Shown: positions 24,394 through 32,110 of the stretch, one piece after another
Numbering within the stretch: the first letter of the stretch is position 1
How the letters are laid out: each line of letters opens with the position of its first letter
Assembly (NCBI GenBank): GCA_017540605.1
Contig: JAFYAS010000027.1
Location: forward strand, 1-32,110
DNA: 32,110 nucleotides
Reading direction: 5' to 3'
From: Lachnospiraceae bacterium
Lineage (GTDB): Bacteria; Bacillota; Clostridia; Lachnospirales; Lachnospiraceae
Program-made: the position numbers and the translations under genes
The notes under the pieces: generated by a model
Seen by the model: the letters and a program-made list of their open reading frames with translations, nothing else
Told to the model about the DNA's origin: nothing
Databases searched by the model: none

Positions 24394-26502
24394 TTAATCC
24401 TCCTCAACCAGTACCATCGCAGAAATCTTTGGTACCTGTATTTTTAACATATCATCCTTTACAAGATGATTTCTCTGCTCCATAAAATATCCGTCCTCGG
24501 TGGTCAGCATGATCTGTCGCATAAAGCCTCCGTTGGGCACACCGATGATGGCAACGGGGATGGCTATCCCCTTCTCCTCGTAATTGCTGTTGATGATGAC
24601 TACCACTCTCTGCCTGTCCGTAAATCGTCCATAGCAGATGATCTTGTGATCGCCGTAAAGTTTCCTCACCGAGCCTCTCATCAAGGCATCGTATGACTTA
24701 TGTATCTTTATGATATCCCTGTGAAATGCAATAAGCTCTTGATCCTCATGTCCCCAGGGATAGGTTCTTCTGTTGTCGGGATCCGTCCAACCGCAAAGTC
24801 CTGCCTCGTCACCATAGTAAATGGTTGGCGCTCCGGGCCAGGTCATCTGAAAGACTACTGCCTCTCTGAATACGCCCTTGTTTACATTCTCCTCTGCTGC
24901 ATGGGGGCCTAATGTATGTGTTCGTCCCACACGACGATTTGTTCTGGTTAAAAACCTCGAATGATCGTGGTTCGACAGCTCATTCATGGATATCTCCAGG
25001 GACTGCTGATGGAATCTCGACATATGATGTCTGATAGCTCCAAAGAATGCGTCGGGATTACCTAGAAGATCTCCTCTAAACTCGTCACTGTGCTTTTCCA
25101 CACCGGTCAAAAACCAAGTGATAGGCTCCATGAATGCGTCATAGTTCATGACGGTATCCCATTCATCACCGCGAAGCCATTCCTTCGGATCCCCGTAATG
25201 CTCTGCCAGTACTATGGCATTGGGATTCGCCTCTTTTACATTCTTCCTGAAATCCTTCCAAAACCTGTGATTGAATTCCGCCGAATATCCGAGATCCGCC
25301 GCCACATCAAGTCGCCAACCGTCACAGTTATAAGGGGGTGAGACCCATTTTCTCGCTATCCTCATAATATATTCATATAGCTTCGGTGAGTCCTCGTAAT
25401 TAAGCTTTGGCAGGGTGTCATGTCCCCACCAGCCGTCATAGGAATTGTTGTAGGGCCACTCGTATTCGTTGTGGAAACGGAAGAAGCTCCTATAGGGGCT
25501 ATCCGCACTCACATAGGCACCGGGCTGATAGCCCTCCTGACCCTCGTAAATACATTCCTTGTCGAGCCATTTGTTGAAGGAGCCACAGTGGTTGAACACT
25601 CCGTCGAGTATGACCTTCATGCCCCTTCTATGTATCTCAGCAACCAGATCTGCAAAGAATTTGTTGCTGGCCTCAAGATTCCTCTTGTCGGTTACTCTTG
25701 AAATGTATCTTTCCGAATGCTTGTTGACGGTATCACCGTCCTTTAGGCATTCGCCCTCATCCACCACTATCCTTCCATAATGGGGATCGATATAATCATA
25801 ATCCTGTATGTCGTATTTATGATTTGAAGGCGAAACAAACAACGGATTGAAATAGATCACATCCACTCCAAGCTCCTGAAGATAGTCAAGCTTGTTCCAT
25901 ACGCCCAAAAGGTCGCCACCGTAAAAACGACTAACATCCATGGATTCGGGATAAGCGCCCCAATCCTTCACATTCCTTGATCCGGATCCGAGATAATAGT
26001 ATTCGTTGTCCTTTACATCATTTGTAAGATCACCATTTGCAAAGCGATCCACAAATATCTGGTAAATGACAGCGCCCCTTGCCCACTCAGGCGTGAAGAA
26101 ATCACAGCAGATCTCGAAATTGTAATCGGGATTCAGATCCCTTACCACTCCAAGCTTGTTGTAATAGCAGACCACCCTACCACCATGGATCTCAAAAAAG
26201 TACTCGTACTTTCCCTGATCGGAATGAGGTAGAACAGCCACAAAATAATCAAAGGCCTTGTCGCTCTTTTCAAGCTCCATATCCACCCTCTGGCCATTCA
26301 CGATGACAAATACCATATCCACATTAGAGGTGGCGGTACGGATCCTGACCCTGATATCGTCCGCAGCCGTAGGCTGAGCCGGGCTTCTGTAAAACTCGGT
26401 TCCGTCGCTAAAGATGGCAGGCATATTGATAGCGGGCTTCGCCTGAAAAATGTATTGCATCTGCCTTTGTATGTTCATAATATCGACAAATGAAGAAGTC
26501 AT
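24394..26502 (-). CDS. GH13 maltodextrin hydrolase with CBM34-like N-terminus
   Basis: Intracellular alpha-amylase-family enzyme of the neopullulanase/cyclomaltodextrinase type, acting on maltodextrins. There is no signal peptide. Residues about 20-130 form a CBM34-like beta domain (FYRSPAQPTAADDIRVRIRT). The barrel starts at WARGAVIYQIFVDRFANGD. Catalytic residues are in GWRLDVAAD (nucleophile Asp), VLAEHYGD (acid Glu) and NELSNHDHSR (third Asp). The 702 residues exceed the usual 580-600 because of loops between the first barrel strands. The ATG at 26502 has GAGG 8 bases upstream; a more distant ATG at 26520 has none. It is divergent from another GH13 gene, which suggests joint control of maltodextrin use, and it leads the aspS transcript. 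Confidence 0.88.
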   Translation of the reverse strand: MTSSFVDIMNIQRQMQYIFQAKPAINMPAIFSDGTEFYRSPAQPTAADDIRVRIRTATSNVDMVFVIVNGQRVDMELEKSDKAFDYFVAVLPHSDQGKYEYFFEIHGGRVVCYYNKLGVVRDLNPDYNFEICCDFFTPEWARGAVIYQIFVDRFANGDLTNDVKDNEYYYLGSGSRNVKDWGAYPESMDVSRFYGGDLLGVWNKLDYLQELGVDVIYFNPLFVSPSNHKYDIQDYDYIDPHYGRIVVDEGECLKDGDTVNKHSERYISRVTDKRNLEASNKFFADLVAEIHRRGMKVILDGVFNHCGSFNKWLDKECIYEGQEGYQPGAYVSADSPYRSFFRFHNEYEWPYNNSYDGWWGHDTLPKLNYEDSPKLYEYIMRIARKWVSPPYNCDGWRLDVAADLGYSAEFNHRFWKDFRKNVKEANPNAIVLAEHYGDPKEWLRGDEWDTVMNYDAFMEPITWFLTGVEKHSDEFRGDLLGNPDAFFGAIRHHMSRFHQQSLEISMNELSNHDHSRFLTRTNRRVGRTHTLGPHAAEENVNKGVFREAVVFQMTWPGAPTIYYGDEAGLCGWTDPDNRRTYPWGHEDQELIAFHRDIIKIHKSYDALMRGSVRKLYGDHKIICYGRFTDRQRVVVIINSNYEEKGIAIPVAIIGVPNGGFMRQIMLTTEDGYFMEQRNHLVKDDMLKIQVPKISAMVLVEED

Positions 26503-26532
26503 AAGCATATCCTCTTTCATATCGGTTTGACA

Positions 26533-26569
26533 AGCACTATTTGTGCTCGCAATAAATCAACCTATTGTA
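26533..26569 (-). promoter_or_regulatory. -10 box and possible operator for the GH13-aspS unit
   Basis: TACAAT (26564-26569, minus strand) is a fair -10 without a clear -35. Downstream, AGCAC-5-GTGCT (26533-26547) forms a short inverted repeat that could be an operator between start point and gene. Confidence 0.35.
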
Positions 26570-26600
26570 CCACAAAACCGGTAAACTTTATAGTGCTGTT

Positions 26601-26629
26601 TTGACTTTTTCTCTATATTCCGATATAAT
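26601..26629 (+). promoter_or_regulatory. Promoter of the plus-strand GH13 gene
   Basis: TTGACT (26601-26606), 17-base spacer and perfect TATAAT (26624-26629) on the plus strand, about 60 bases before the start codon. One of the best promoter matches in the window. Confidence 0.75.
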
Positions 26630-26688
26630 ATCCCTTGTGATGCGCTTTTTTACGCATTTATCACTGATAGTTAAAGGAGGAAAAAACT

Positions 26689-27996
26689 ATGTGGGCTTAT
26701 GACAGTGTATTTTATCAGATATACCCTTTGGGTTTTTGCGGAGCACCCTTTGAAAATGACGGAGTTCCCGCATCAAGGATATTGAAGGTCATCGATTGGA
26801 TACCTCATATCAAAAAGCTGGGCGCCAATGCCATTTACTTTTCACCTGTATTCGAGTCAGATACTCATGGCTACAATACCAGAGATTATACAAAGATCGA
26901 CACAAGACTCGGTACCAACGCGGATTTCAAGAAAGTGGTGGATGCACTCCACGCTGAGGGCATCAAGGTAGTTCTTGACGGAGTCTTCAATCATGTGGGA
27001 AGAGGCTTTTTCGCATTCCAGGATGTTTTACAGCACAGATGGGAATCTCGCTACAAGGATTGGTTCCATATCAGCTTCGACGGCAATTCAAACTACAACG
27101 ACGGATTGTGGTATGAAGGTTGGGAAGGCAATTATGACCTGGTAAAGTTGAATCTTAGAAATGAAGAAGTGATCAATCATATCTTCGATGCAGTAAGAGG
27201 CTGGGTAAATGAGTTCGATATCGACGGCTTGAGACTTGATGTGGCTTATTGCCTTGACAGAGATTTCTTAAAGAGACTCCGTGGTCTCGCCAATGAGATA
27301 AAGCCTGAGTTCGTCTTGATCGGTGAGCTTTTACACGGCGATTACAATCAATGGGTAAATGACGAGATGTGCCACAGTGCTACAAACTACGAATGCTACA
27401 AGGGACTTTATTCAAGCTTTAACAGCATGAATCTCTTCGAGATCGTGCATTCACTCCTTCGTCAGTTCGGTCCTGAGAACTGGACTCTCTACCGCGGAAA
27501 GCATCTTCTTTCATTCGTGGATAATCACGATGTTTCAAGGATCGCAAGCGTGCTTTCAAATGAGAGACATCTTCCTCTCATATACGCCATGGCCTTCGGT
27601 ATGCCCGGTATTCCCTGCGTGTACTACGGAAGTGAGTGGGGAACAAAGGCCAACAAGAGTGAGGGTGATCCCGCACTTCGAGCTTCCTTTGAAAAGCCTG
27701 AGTGGAACGAGCTAACTGATTTTATCAGCAAGCTTGCCGAGGCAAAAAAGAGCTCAAAGGCTCTCTGCCACGGTGATTTCAAGTCACTTGTTCTCACCAA
27801 TCATCAATGCATCTTCGAGCGTGCCTTTGAGGATGAGCGTGTGATGGTTGCCATCAACGCTTCAGATCAGCCCTACACCGCACATTTCAATGCAAATGCC
27901 GGCGAGGCTTATGATCTCATCACCGGAGAGCGCCATGACTTTGGAGGCGGCTCTGAGCTTAAGCCTTATTCAGCCGCTTTTTGGAAGATACACTAA
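26689..27996 (+). CDS. Compact GH13 alpha-glucan hydrolase
   Basis: The only plus-strand gene. A 435-residue intracellular alpha-amylase-family enzyme that begins directly with the barrel (FYQIYPLGFCG) and has no accessory N-terminal domain. Motifs are DGVFNHVG (region I), DGLRLDVAY (nucleophile Asp), LIGELLHGD (acid Glu) and FVDNHDVSR (third Asp). A short beta-sandwich domain closes the protein. It resembles cyclomaltodextrinase or maltogenic-amylase barrels, but no subfamily can be set by eye. AGGAGG lies 8 bases before the ATG. It diverges from the CBM34-GH13 gene and shares a 186-base control region. It converges on the lysozyme gene, with a two-way terminator between them. Confidence 0.88.
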   Translation: MWAYDSVFYQIYPLGFCGAPFENDGVPASRILKVIDWIPHIKKLGANAIYFSPVFESDTHGYNTRDYTKIDTRLGTNADFKKVVDALHAEGIKVVLDGVFNHVGRGFFAFQDVLQHRWESRYKDWFHISFDGNSNYNDGLWYEGWEGNYDLVKLNLRNEEVINHIFDAVRGWVNEFDIDGLRLDVAYCLDRDFLKRLRGLANEIKPEFVLIGELLHGDYNQWVNDEMCHSATNYECYKGLYSSFNSMNLFEIVHSLLRQFGPENWTLYRGKHLLSFVDNHDVSRIASVLSNERHLPLIYAMAFGMPGIPCVYYGSEWGTKANKSEGDPALRASFEKPEWNELTDFISKLAEAKKSSKALCHGDFKSLVLTNHQCIFERAFEDERVMVAINASDQPYTAHFNANAGEAYDLITGERHDFGGGSELKPYSAAFWKIH

Positions 27997-28059
27997 AGGT
28001 TACGCTTAAAAAATCTTTCGCCATACGCGGTTGAATAATCAAATATTTATCAAATAAGA

Positions 28060-28096
28060 AAAAGACTTCTGAGCACATCGTACTCAGAAGTCTTTT
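28060..28096. terminator. Bidirectional terminator
   Basis: Perfect 14-bp arms AAAAGACTTCTGAG (28060-28073) and CTCAGAAGTCTTTT (28083-28096) with a 9-base loop. The A/T ends give a T-run on both strands, serving the converging GH13 (plus) and lysozyme (minus) genes. Confidence 0.93.
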
Positions 28097-28098
28097 GT

Positions 28099-29046
28099 TT
28101 ATTCCGTTTCTGTGATGGGAAGCACCTCTTCAAGGTCATCCGTAAATTCTATGTCTATATCTGTCTTTTCCTTTATACCGGGAACCTTTCCCTTGGCTGT
28201 ATACTGCCATATCTTGAACTTGTAGGGAAAGCTTGGCTGATCCGCATATTGGGCAAGCCACCAGGGATAATCCTTCAAAGCTACAACATCGAGATTCTTC
28301 ACGAACCAGTTCTTGTTGGCGTAGATCATAACCTCATAGCCTGCTGCCTGAATGGTGTCGCAAAAGCCCTTTGCAGCGTCTGTATGCTCCATTGCAGTCA
28401 TACCGGCGGTTCTGGCATCGGCATTCTCCGCATCCTCAGTATCATATACCACAGGATACTGAAGGCTGTAGCCATCGAGATTGGCGAGGACAAAATTCGC
28501 TTCCTCTACTCCCTCCTCGTAGTTCATGGCCTGAGAGTAAAAATAAACTCCCTTGGGCATCTCATTTGCTATGGCTCCTGCCATATTGATATCATAGCTT
28601 GCATCCTTGTCGATCTTGCCTGTACCGTATCCACGATAACCAAGTCTGATAAATGCAAATGATATGCCTGAGCTCTTCACAGTCGCCCAATCGATCTCGC
28701 CGTTATGTCTTGAAACATCTATGCCTATCTTACATTTTTTCTCACCATCGGGAGCATAGTTTAGATAGCCGCTAGTCTCGTTCTTTACAAAGCCTGAGGC
28801 CTTGTAGCCATTTCTTCCTACGGCACTCTCGATGGGAACAAGCTCATCACCGATCTTCAAAAAACGACGGTTGATAAAACCCTCATACATAGCATCCTTC
28901 GCTGCCACAAGGCTTTCCTTCGGTGCTACTCCAAAGTCGCTTCCTATGGTCACGGCCTCAAAGCTTGCCTTCGTACAACCGGTCATAAATATCAGCATAA
29001 AAAGCATTATGAAAATGATCTTACTATTCAGCGTTTTCGCCTGCAT
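28099..29046 (-). CDS. GH25 lysozyme-like lipoprotein
   Basis: Predicted surface peptidoglycan hydrolase (muramidase) of family GH25, 315 residues. A signal peptide with lipobox FMTGC follows the start, then a linker of about 100 residues. The catalytic barrel opens with GIDVSRHNGEIDWATVK and carries the active-site acid pair in YDTED. KIWQYTAKGKVPGI with a DIDIEF end is typical of the family. The start is ambiguous because the frame stays open into the upstream gene up to 29127. I prefer the ATG at 29046, which has AGGA close upstream; the ATG at 29058 is possible. Either start overlaps the preceding acidic lipoprotein, so translation is probably coupled. Confidence 0.82.
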   Translation of the reverse strand: MQAKTLNSKIIFIMLFMLIFMTGCTKASFEAVTIGSDFGVAPKESLVAAKDAMYEGFINRRFLKIGDELVPIESAVGRNGYKASGFVKNETSGYLNYAPDGEKKCKIGIDVSRHNGEIDWATVKSSGISFAFIRLGYRGYGTGKIDKDASYDINMAGAIANEMPKGVYFYSQAMNYEEGVEEANFVLANLDGYSLQYPVVYDTEDAENADARTAGMTAMEHTDAAKGFCDTIQAAGYEVMIYANKNWFVKNLDVVALKDYPWWLAQYADQPSFPYKFKIWQYTAKGKVPGIKEKTDIDIEFTDDLEEVLPITETE

Positions 29047-30433
29047 CTTCTTCCTCATCGTCGGCACCTGCAGCACCGCCATCTTCTTCATTGCCGGCTC
29101 CTGCAACACCGCCATCCTCTTCTTCACCCTCGAGCTCTATAACATCAGCCTCATTATCCGAATCATCGGCGTCATCTGCTGCATCTGATTCATCCTCTAC
29201 TAAGGTTGCATTCTTTGATTCCTCGGGAAGTACGATAGACTCTACACCACCGATATTGGTAATGGTCACGGTCACAACGCAAGAGGTTACCTCAACGGGC
29301 TCGTATGCTTCTTCTACTTCAACATCCTCGCCTTCCTCGTCGCCTTCCTCTTCCTCGTCTTCAGCATCTTCTTCATTGCCGGCTCCTACACCTGCAGGAT
29401 CTTCCTCGTCATCTGCTTCAACCTCTACAGCATCAGCATCGTCATCATCCTCTTCAACCTCAACAACATCTTCATCATCATCGGGGTCTTCAACGTCGTC
29501 GGGATCCTCAACCTCATCATCTGCGGGAGCGGTCTCGAAATTGTCGATCTGTACCTCGCCCTCTTCCTCGTCATCCGCATCAGATGCGTCACCTGCTTCT
29601 GCAGGATCATCTACTTCAACTGTGTTGTCTTCTGCTTCAACATCCTCGTCATCATCATCAGTTTCAGCAAATGACTCGTTGGCTGCAGCATCACTTGCTG
29701 CTGTCTCATTCTGCTTTGCGAGAGACTTTAAGAAGTCTGTCATATCAACCGTCATGCTCTTAAGATCATAAGACTTCTTGTCAAGAGAGATATTCACCTT
29801 CATAGCAGGGAAATCCTTGACCTCAACATCCTCATAATCAAGAGCGGCATAATCTGCTGCCTCGCTTGCTGAAAGGAACTCCAAGGTATTCTCACCCTTA
29901 AGCTCGCCTTCGATCTCGTAGGTGTCTCCCTCTTCACTCTTCATGGTGAAGTCCTCTAAAAGCTTGATAACAGAGCTATAGTCAAGCTGTGCGGTATATG
30001 AAGCAAAGGTTTCCTCAAGCTCAGCATCCTCAACAGGCGACTTGTACCATTCATTGTCGGTATTCAAGTATGCCTGATATGCGCCTTCCTCTTTTACGAG
30101 ATATACATTCTGTGCATATTCCTCATTACCATCTATCGTAACCTTTGACTCGCTGCTTGCGATCTTGTCAGGCTCCGCATTCACCTTTACTGCAGTATCA
30201 GATACCAAAGCCATATCAGCGAGCTTCAAGTCGAGATTAAGATTACCCTCGAAGTTCTTTGAAACCTCTGCATATCTCTCCTGGGCCTTCGCAAGTATCT
30301 CCATAACAGGATTGTTCTCTACCTCTTTTTTAGTATCAGCACTTGTACCGGGCTCATCCTTCTTCTTTGCGCAACCGGTAAAAAGCGATACCGATAAAGC
30401 CGCAACGGCTAAATAGCATAACATCTTTTTCAT
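29024..30433 (-). CDS. Lipoprotein with a long acidic low-complexity insert
   Basis: A 469-residue surface lipoprotein with signal and lipobox (LFTGCAKKK, Cys21). Residues 40-250 form a globular part resembling DUF6612-type clostridial lipoproteins: QERYAEVSKNFEGNLNLDLKL, then strands such as KSYDLKSMTVDMTDFL. About 130 residues made largely of Asp and Glu follow, then a short beta block (EVTSCVVTVTITNIGGVESI) that looks like the end of the same domain. A second acidic, GNEED-repeat tail closes it. The acidic blocks seem to interrupt and extend an ordinary domain. They may bind cations or the cationic cell surface, which is inference. AGGAGG precedes the ATG at 30433. The lysozyme gene overlaps its 3' end. 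Confidence 0.7.
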   Translation of the reverse strand: MKKMLCYLAVAALSVSLFTGCAKKKDEPGTSADTKKEVENNPVMEILAKAQERYAEVSKNFEGNLNLDLKLADMALVSDTAVKVNAEPDKIASSESKVTIDGNEEYAQNVYLVKEEGAYQAYLNTDNEWYKSPVEDAELEETFASYTAQLDYSSVIKLLEDFTMKSEEGDTYEIEGELKGENTLEFLSASEAADYAALDYEDVEVKDFPAMKVNISLDKKSYDLKSMTVDMTDFLKSLAKQNETAASDAAANESFAETDDDDEDVEAEDNTVEVDDPAEAGDASDADDEEEGEVQIDNFETAPADDEVEDPDDVEDPDDDEDVVEVEEDDDDADAVEVEADDEEDPAGVGAGNEEDAEDEEEEGDEEGEDVEVEEAYEPVEVTSCVVTVTITNIGGVESIVLPEESKNATLVEDESDAADDADDSDNEADVIELEGEEEDGGVAGAGNEEDGGAAGADDEEEDAGENAE

Positions 30434-30476
30434 GATTTATGATCCTCCTTATTATTGTCAGTTAGAAAACAAAGAC

Positions 30477-30482
30477 ATTTTA
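30477..30482 (-). promoter_or_regulatory. Extended -10 promoter for the lipoprotein-lysozyme pair
   Basis: TGaTAAAAT on the minus strand gives an extended -10 (30477-30482) about 44 bases before the lipoprotein start. No good -35 is visible, which extended -10 promoters tolerate. Confidence 0.4.
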
Positions 30483-30539
30483 TCACAGTTTTATGATTTT
30501 GTGTATGAAAAAAATGTGATAATTTTATGTCGATTGGGA

Positions 30540-31334
30540 TTATTTTTTTAGCAAATCAACCACATGGCTTCCCGCGCCGAGAAGCTCGCTCCTTTCGCAC
30601 ACGGAAAGCTGGTATTTTATAAAGAGCTCAAAGCACTCGTCATCCATAGCATTTATCACATTTCTCATATGATCGGTGGGACCTTCAGGCGAGAATATCT
30701 TTATGCGGGTAAGGTCTGTCTTTTTATTCAATGCATCGATCTCCTCAAGCCTTACATAATCGTAAAGCTCATCCTCTTTAGGTCTTACCCGGAAATCCTC
30801 GTCTATCCTTCCGCTTTCCAAAAGCTCCTTTATGTGACCTTCTCTAAAGCCATAGCTTAGTATGCTATATTCATTCATGCAATAGGCAACAAAGATAAAG
30901 CCACCCTTCTTTACCACCCTCTTGGCTTCAAGAAGCGCCTTTAACTTGTCTTCCTCTGAGATCAAATGATACATAGGCCCCATAAGAAGAGCCACATCAA
31001 AGCTCTCATCCTCAAACCGCTTAAGTTTCATGGCATTGCCCTGATAGGCTTTTACGCTGCTGCCCTTTTTCTTTAGTATCCCCAGGTTGTATTTAACAAG
31101 CTCAACTGCAGTTACATCATAGCCTTCCGAAGACAAGGCCACACTGTATCGCCCTGTGCCTGCGCCTATGTCGATCAGGCTTATATCCGATGCTTCTATT
31201 CCTCTTTCAGCCTTTATGCTTTCCAGCACTTCGTGGATATAATGCATGGTGACTGTATATTCCACCTGACCGTGCCGGCTTAAAAGGCGCTTGTCTTCAT
31301 TGAATTTGTTGTAATATTCCTCTATGGGCGTCAT
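30540..31334 (-). CDS. Class I SAM-dependent methyltransferase
   Basis: A 264-residue soluble methyltransferase of the Methyltransf_11/25 kind. The SAM-binding loop is LIDIGAGTGRYSVALS near residue 50, followed by the acidic end of strand 2 (VTAVELV), GNAMKL, and the motif FDVALLMGPMYHLI at strand 4. RVVKKGGFIFVAY is the typical later motif. The substrate cannot be named. GGAGG precedes the ATG at 31334. It is separated from the upstream ATPase by a strong terminator and from the downstream lipoprotein by that gene's own promoter, so it appears to stand alone, although I see no clear promoter for it. Confidence 0.85.
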   Translation of the reverse strand: MTPIEEYYNKFNEDKRLLSRHGQVEYTVTMHYIHEVLESIKAERGIEASDISLIDIGAGTGRYSVALSSEGYDVTAVELVKYNLGILKKKGSSVKAYQGNAMKLKRFEDESFDVALLMGPMYHLISEEDKLKALLEAKRVVKKGGFIFVAYCMNEYSILSYGFREGHIKELLESGRIDEDFRVRPKEDELYDYVRLEEIDALNKKTDLTRIKIFSPEGPTDHMRNVINAMDDECFELFIKYQLSVCERSELLGAGSHVVDLLKK

Positions 31335-31359
31335 AGGACCTCCGATTATCTGAATATCG

Positions 31360-31387
31360 AAAAACCCCCGAAAAATCGGGGGTTTTT
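31360..31387. terminator. Strong bidirectional terminator
   Basis: AAAAACCCCCGA and TCGGGGGTTTTT pair perfectly (31360-31371 with 31376-31387) around a 4-base loop, with T-runs on both strands. It ends the minus-strand ATPase transcript before the methyltransferase gene. Confidence 0.93.
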
Positions 31388-31453
31388 TGATTATCTCTTT
31401 GTTAACGTTTGCATAACGCTAAGCCCCGTAAATAGGCACTACTATTTTACTTT

Positions 31454-31471
31454 GGGTGCTGTACGGGTGCT
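31454..31471. repeat. Short direct repeat in the ATPase-methyltransferase gap
   Basis: GGGTGCT occurs at 31454-31460 and 31465-31471, 11 bases apart. No gene or hairpin is tied to it. It may be a protein site or chance. Confidence 0.2.
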
Positions 31472-31495
31472 ACGCAACAAATTTTACATGCACTC

Positions 31496-32110
31496 TCATC
31501 GACCTGTTTCTTCTCCAAGCAGGAACTTTTCAATGCCGATATAGTATATCCCATCATCATCGTGCCACGGTATAATATTATCCTTTATAACAACTATCTT
31601 GCGGAAGGAGTCATTGACGCGTTTCAGGGAATTGACCTCCTGCCTACGTTTTTCCTCATCCGATACATTAAATGCAGACTGGATATAAAGCTTGTCACTT
31701 CCGTTGTTTGCAACAAAGTCTATTTCAAGTTGCGTACGGACGCTTTTTCGTTCTGCATTCTTGTGATTATACTCAACCATTCCGATGTCTACACTATAAT
31801 CACGATAACGAAGCTCGTTGTAAATAATATTCTCCATTATGTGGTTTTCTTCCTGCTGTCGGAAGTTGAGTCTTGCATTACGCAGTCCGATGTCGGAGAA
31901 GTAGTATTTGAGCGGTGAACCGATATACTTTCTGCCCTTTACGTCAAACCTCCGTGCCTTATATAGTAGAAAAGCATCTATGAAGTAATCGAGATATTTT
32001 GCAATGGTATCGTCGGTGATACTCATCTTTTTTACGCTCGCAAAGGTGTTTGACAACTTTAAAGGATTGGTAAGAGAACCGACAGACGATGAGATCACGT
32101 CCAAAAGGTC
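31496..32110 (-). CDS. DUF4143-type ATPase, 3' part only
   Basis: The C-terminal part of an AAA_14/DUF4143-type ATPase. The reading frame stays open through the window edge (codons DLLDVISSS), so the N-terminal P-loop half is outside. Visible is a winged-helix-like stretch (SITDDTIAKYLDYFIDAFLLYKA), the block GSPLKYYFSDIGLRNARLNF characteristic of this family, and a PD-(D/E)XK-like core (QLEIDFVANNGSDKLYIQ). In the core the usual ExK position reads IQS, so nuclease activity is doubtful. Members are common, often multicopy, and of unknown role. A strong terminator lies about 110 bases downstream. Confidence 0.8.
   Translation of the reverse strand, partial: DLLDVISSSVGSLTNPLKLSNTFASVKKMSITDDTIAKYLDYFIDAFLLYKARRFDVKGRKYIGSPLKYYFSDIGLRNARLNFRQQEENHIMENIIYNELRYRDYSVDIGMVEYNHKNAERKSVRTQLEIDFVANNGSDKLYIQSAFNVSDEEKRRQEVNSLKRVNDSFRKIVVIKDNIIPWHDDDGIYYIGIEKFLLGEETGR

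Noticed and set aside
29091..29771. 226-codon serine-rich plus-strand frame
   Set aside because: It is the antisense shadow of the Asp/Glu-rich codons of the acidic lipoprotein.

Overview
The window looks like a chromosome segment of a low-to-mid GC Gram-positive anaerobe, most likely a gut or rumen Lachnospiraceae-type clostridium. The evidence is AGGAGG ribosome sites ahead of most genes, Gram-positive lipoprotein signals, a BspA/InlB-type surface protein, a LoaP-like antiterminator, a GlnRS, cellobiose phosphorylase and maltodextrin enzymes. The genus is not determinable by eye. All genes but one lie on the minus strand. No tRNA, rRNA, CRISPR array, prophage or complete insertion sequence was seen.

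Region 1 (1-5047) is a damaged cell-surface polysaccharide locus. It reads, in transcription order, loaP-like antiterminator, an AAA ATPase with a PD-(D/E)XK-like tail, and a CapD/FlaA1-type nucleotide-sugar dehydratase. The dehydratase loses its family sequence just after the RFG motif and ends in a foreign 43-residue tail next to a hairpin that may be an IS200/IS605-type end. The first 602 bases are AT-rich, carry hairpins, short repeats and a palindrome, and show no convincing gene.

Region 2 (5048-11205) is housekeeping. An operon of zinc-ribbon protein, TPM-domain membrane protein and glnS is followed in the minus direction by the polysaccharide locus. leuS has its own promoter. Between leuS and the zinc-ribbon gene sits a 147-bp imperfect inverted repeat that contains a good promoter.

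Region 3 (11282-16502) is the most interesting part. It is a cobalamin-riboswitch-controlled operon encoding a CbiK-like tetrapyrrole chelatase made as a surface lipoprotein, a BtuF-like binding lipoprotein with two extra beta-rich domains, a BtuC-like permease and a BtuD-like ATPase. The riboswitch argues that the importer handles corrinoids or cobalt rather than siderophores. The surface chelatase suggests metal or tetrapyrrole handling outside the cell before import.

Region 4 (16575-28096) covers carbohydrate use and the surface. It holds a GH94 cellobiose phosphorylase, a large secreted InlB-repeat/leucine-rich-repeat protein, aspS packed 4 bases behind a CBM34-GH13 maltodextrin enzyme, and a divergent small GH13 enzyme, the only plus-strand gene.

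Region 5 (28099-32110) holds a GH25 lysozyme lipoprotein overlapping a lipoprotein with a very acidic insert, a SAM-dependent methyltransferase, and the 3' part of a DUF4143-type ATPase cut by the window edge. Strong intrinsic terminators separate most units, so the transcription units can be read with fair confidence.
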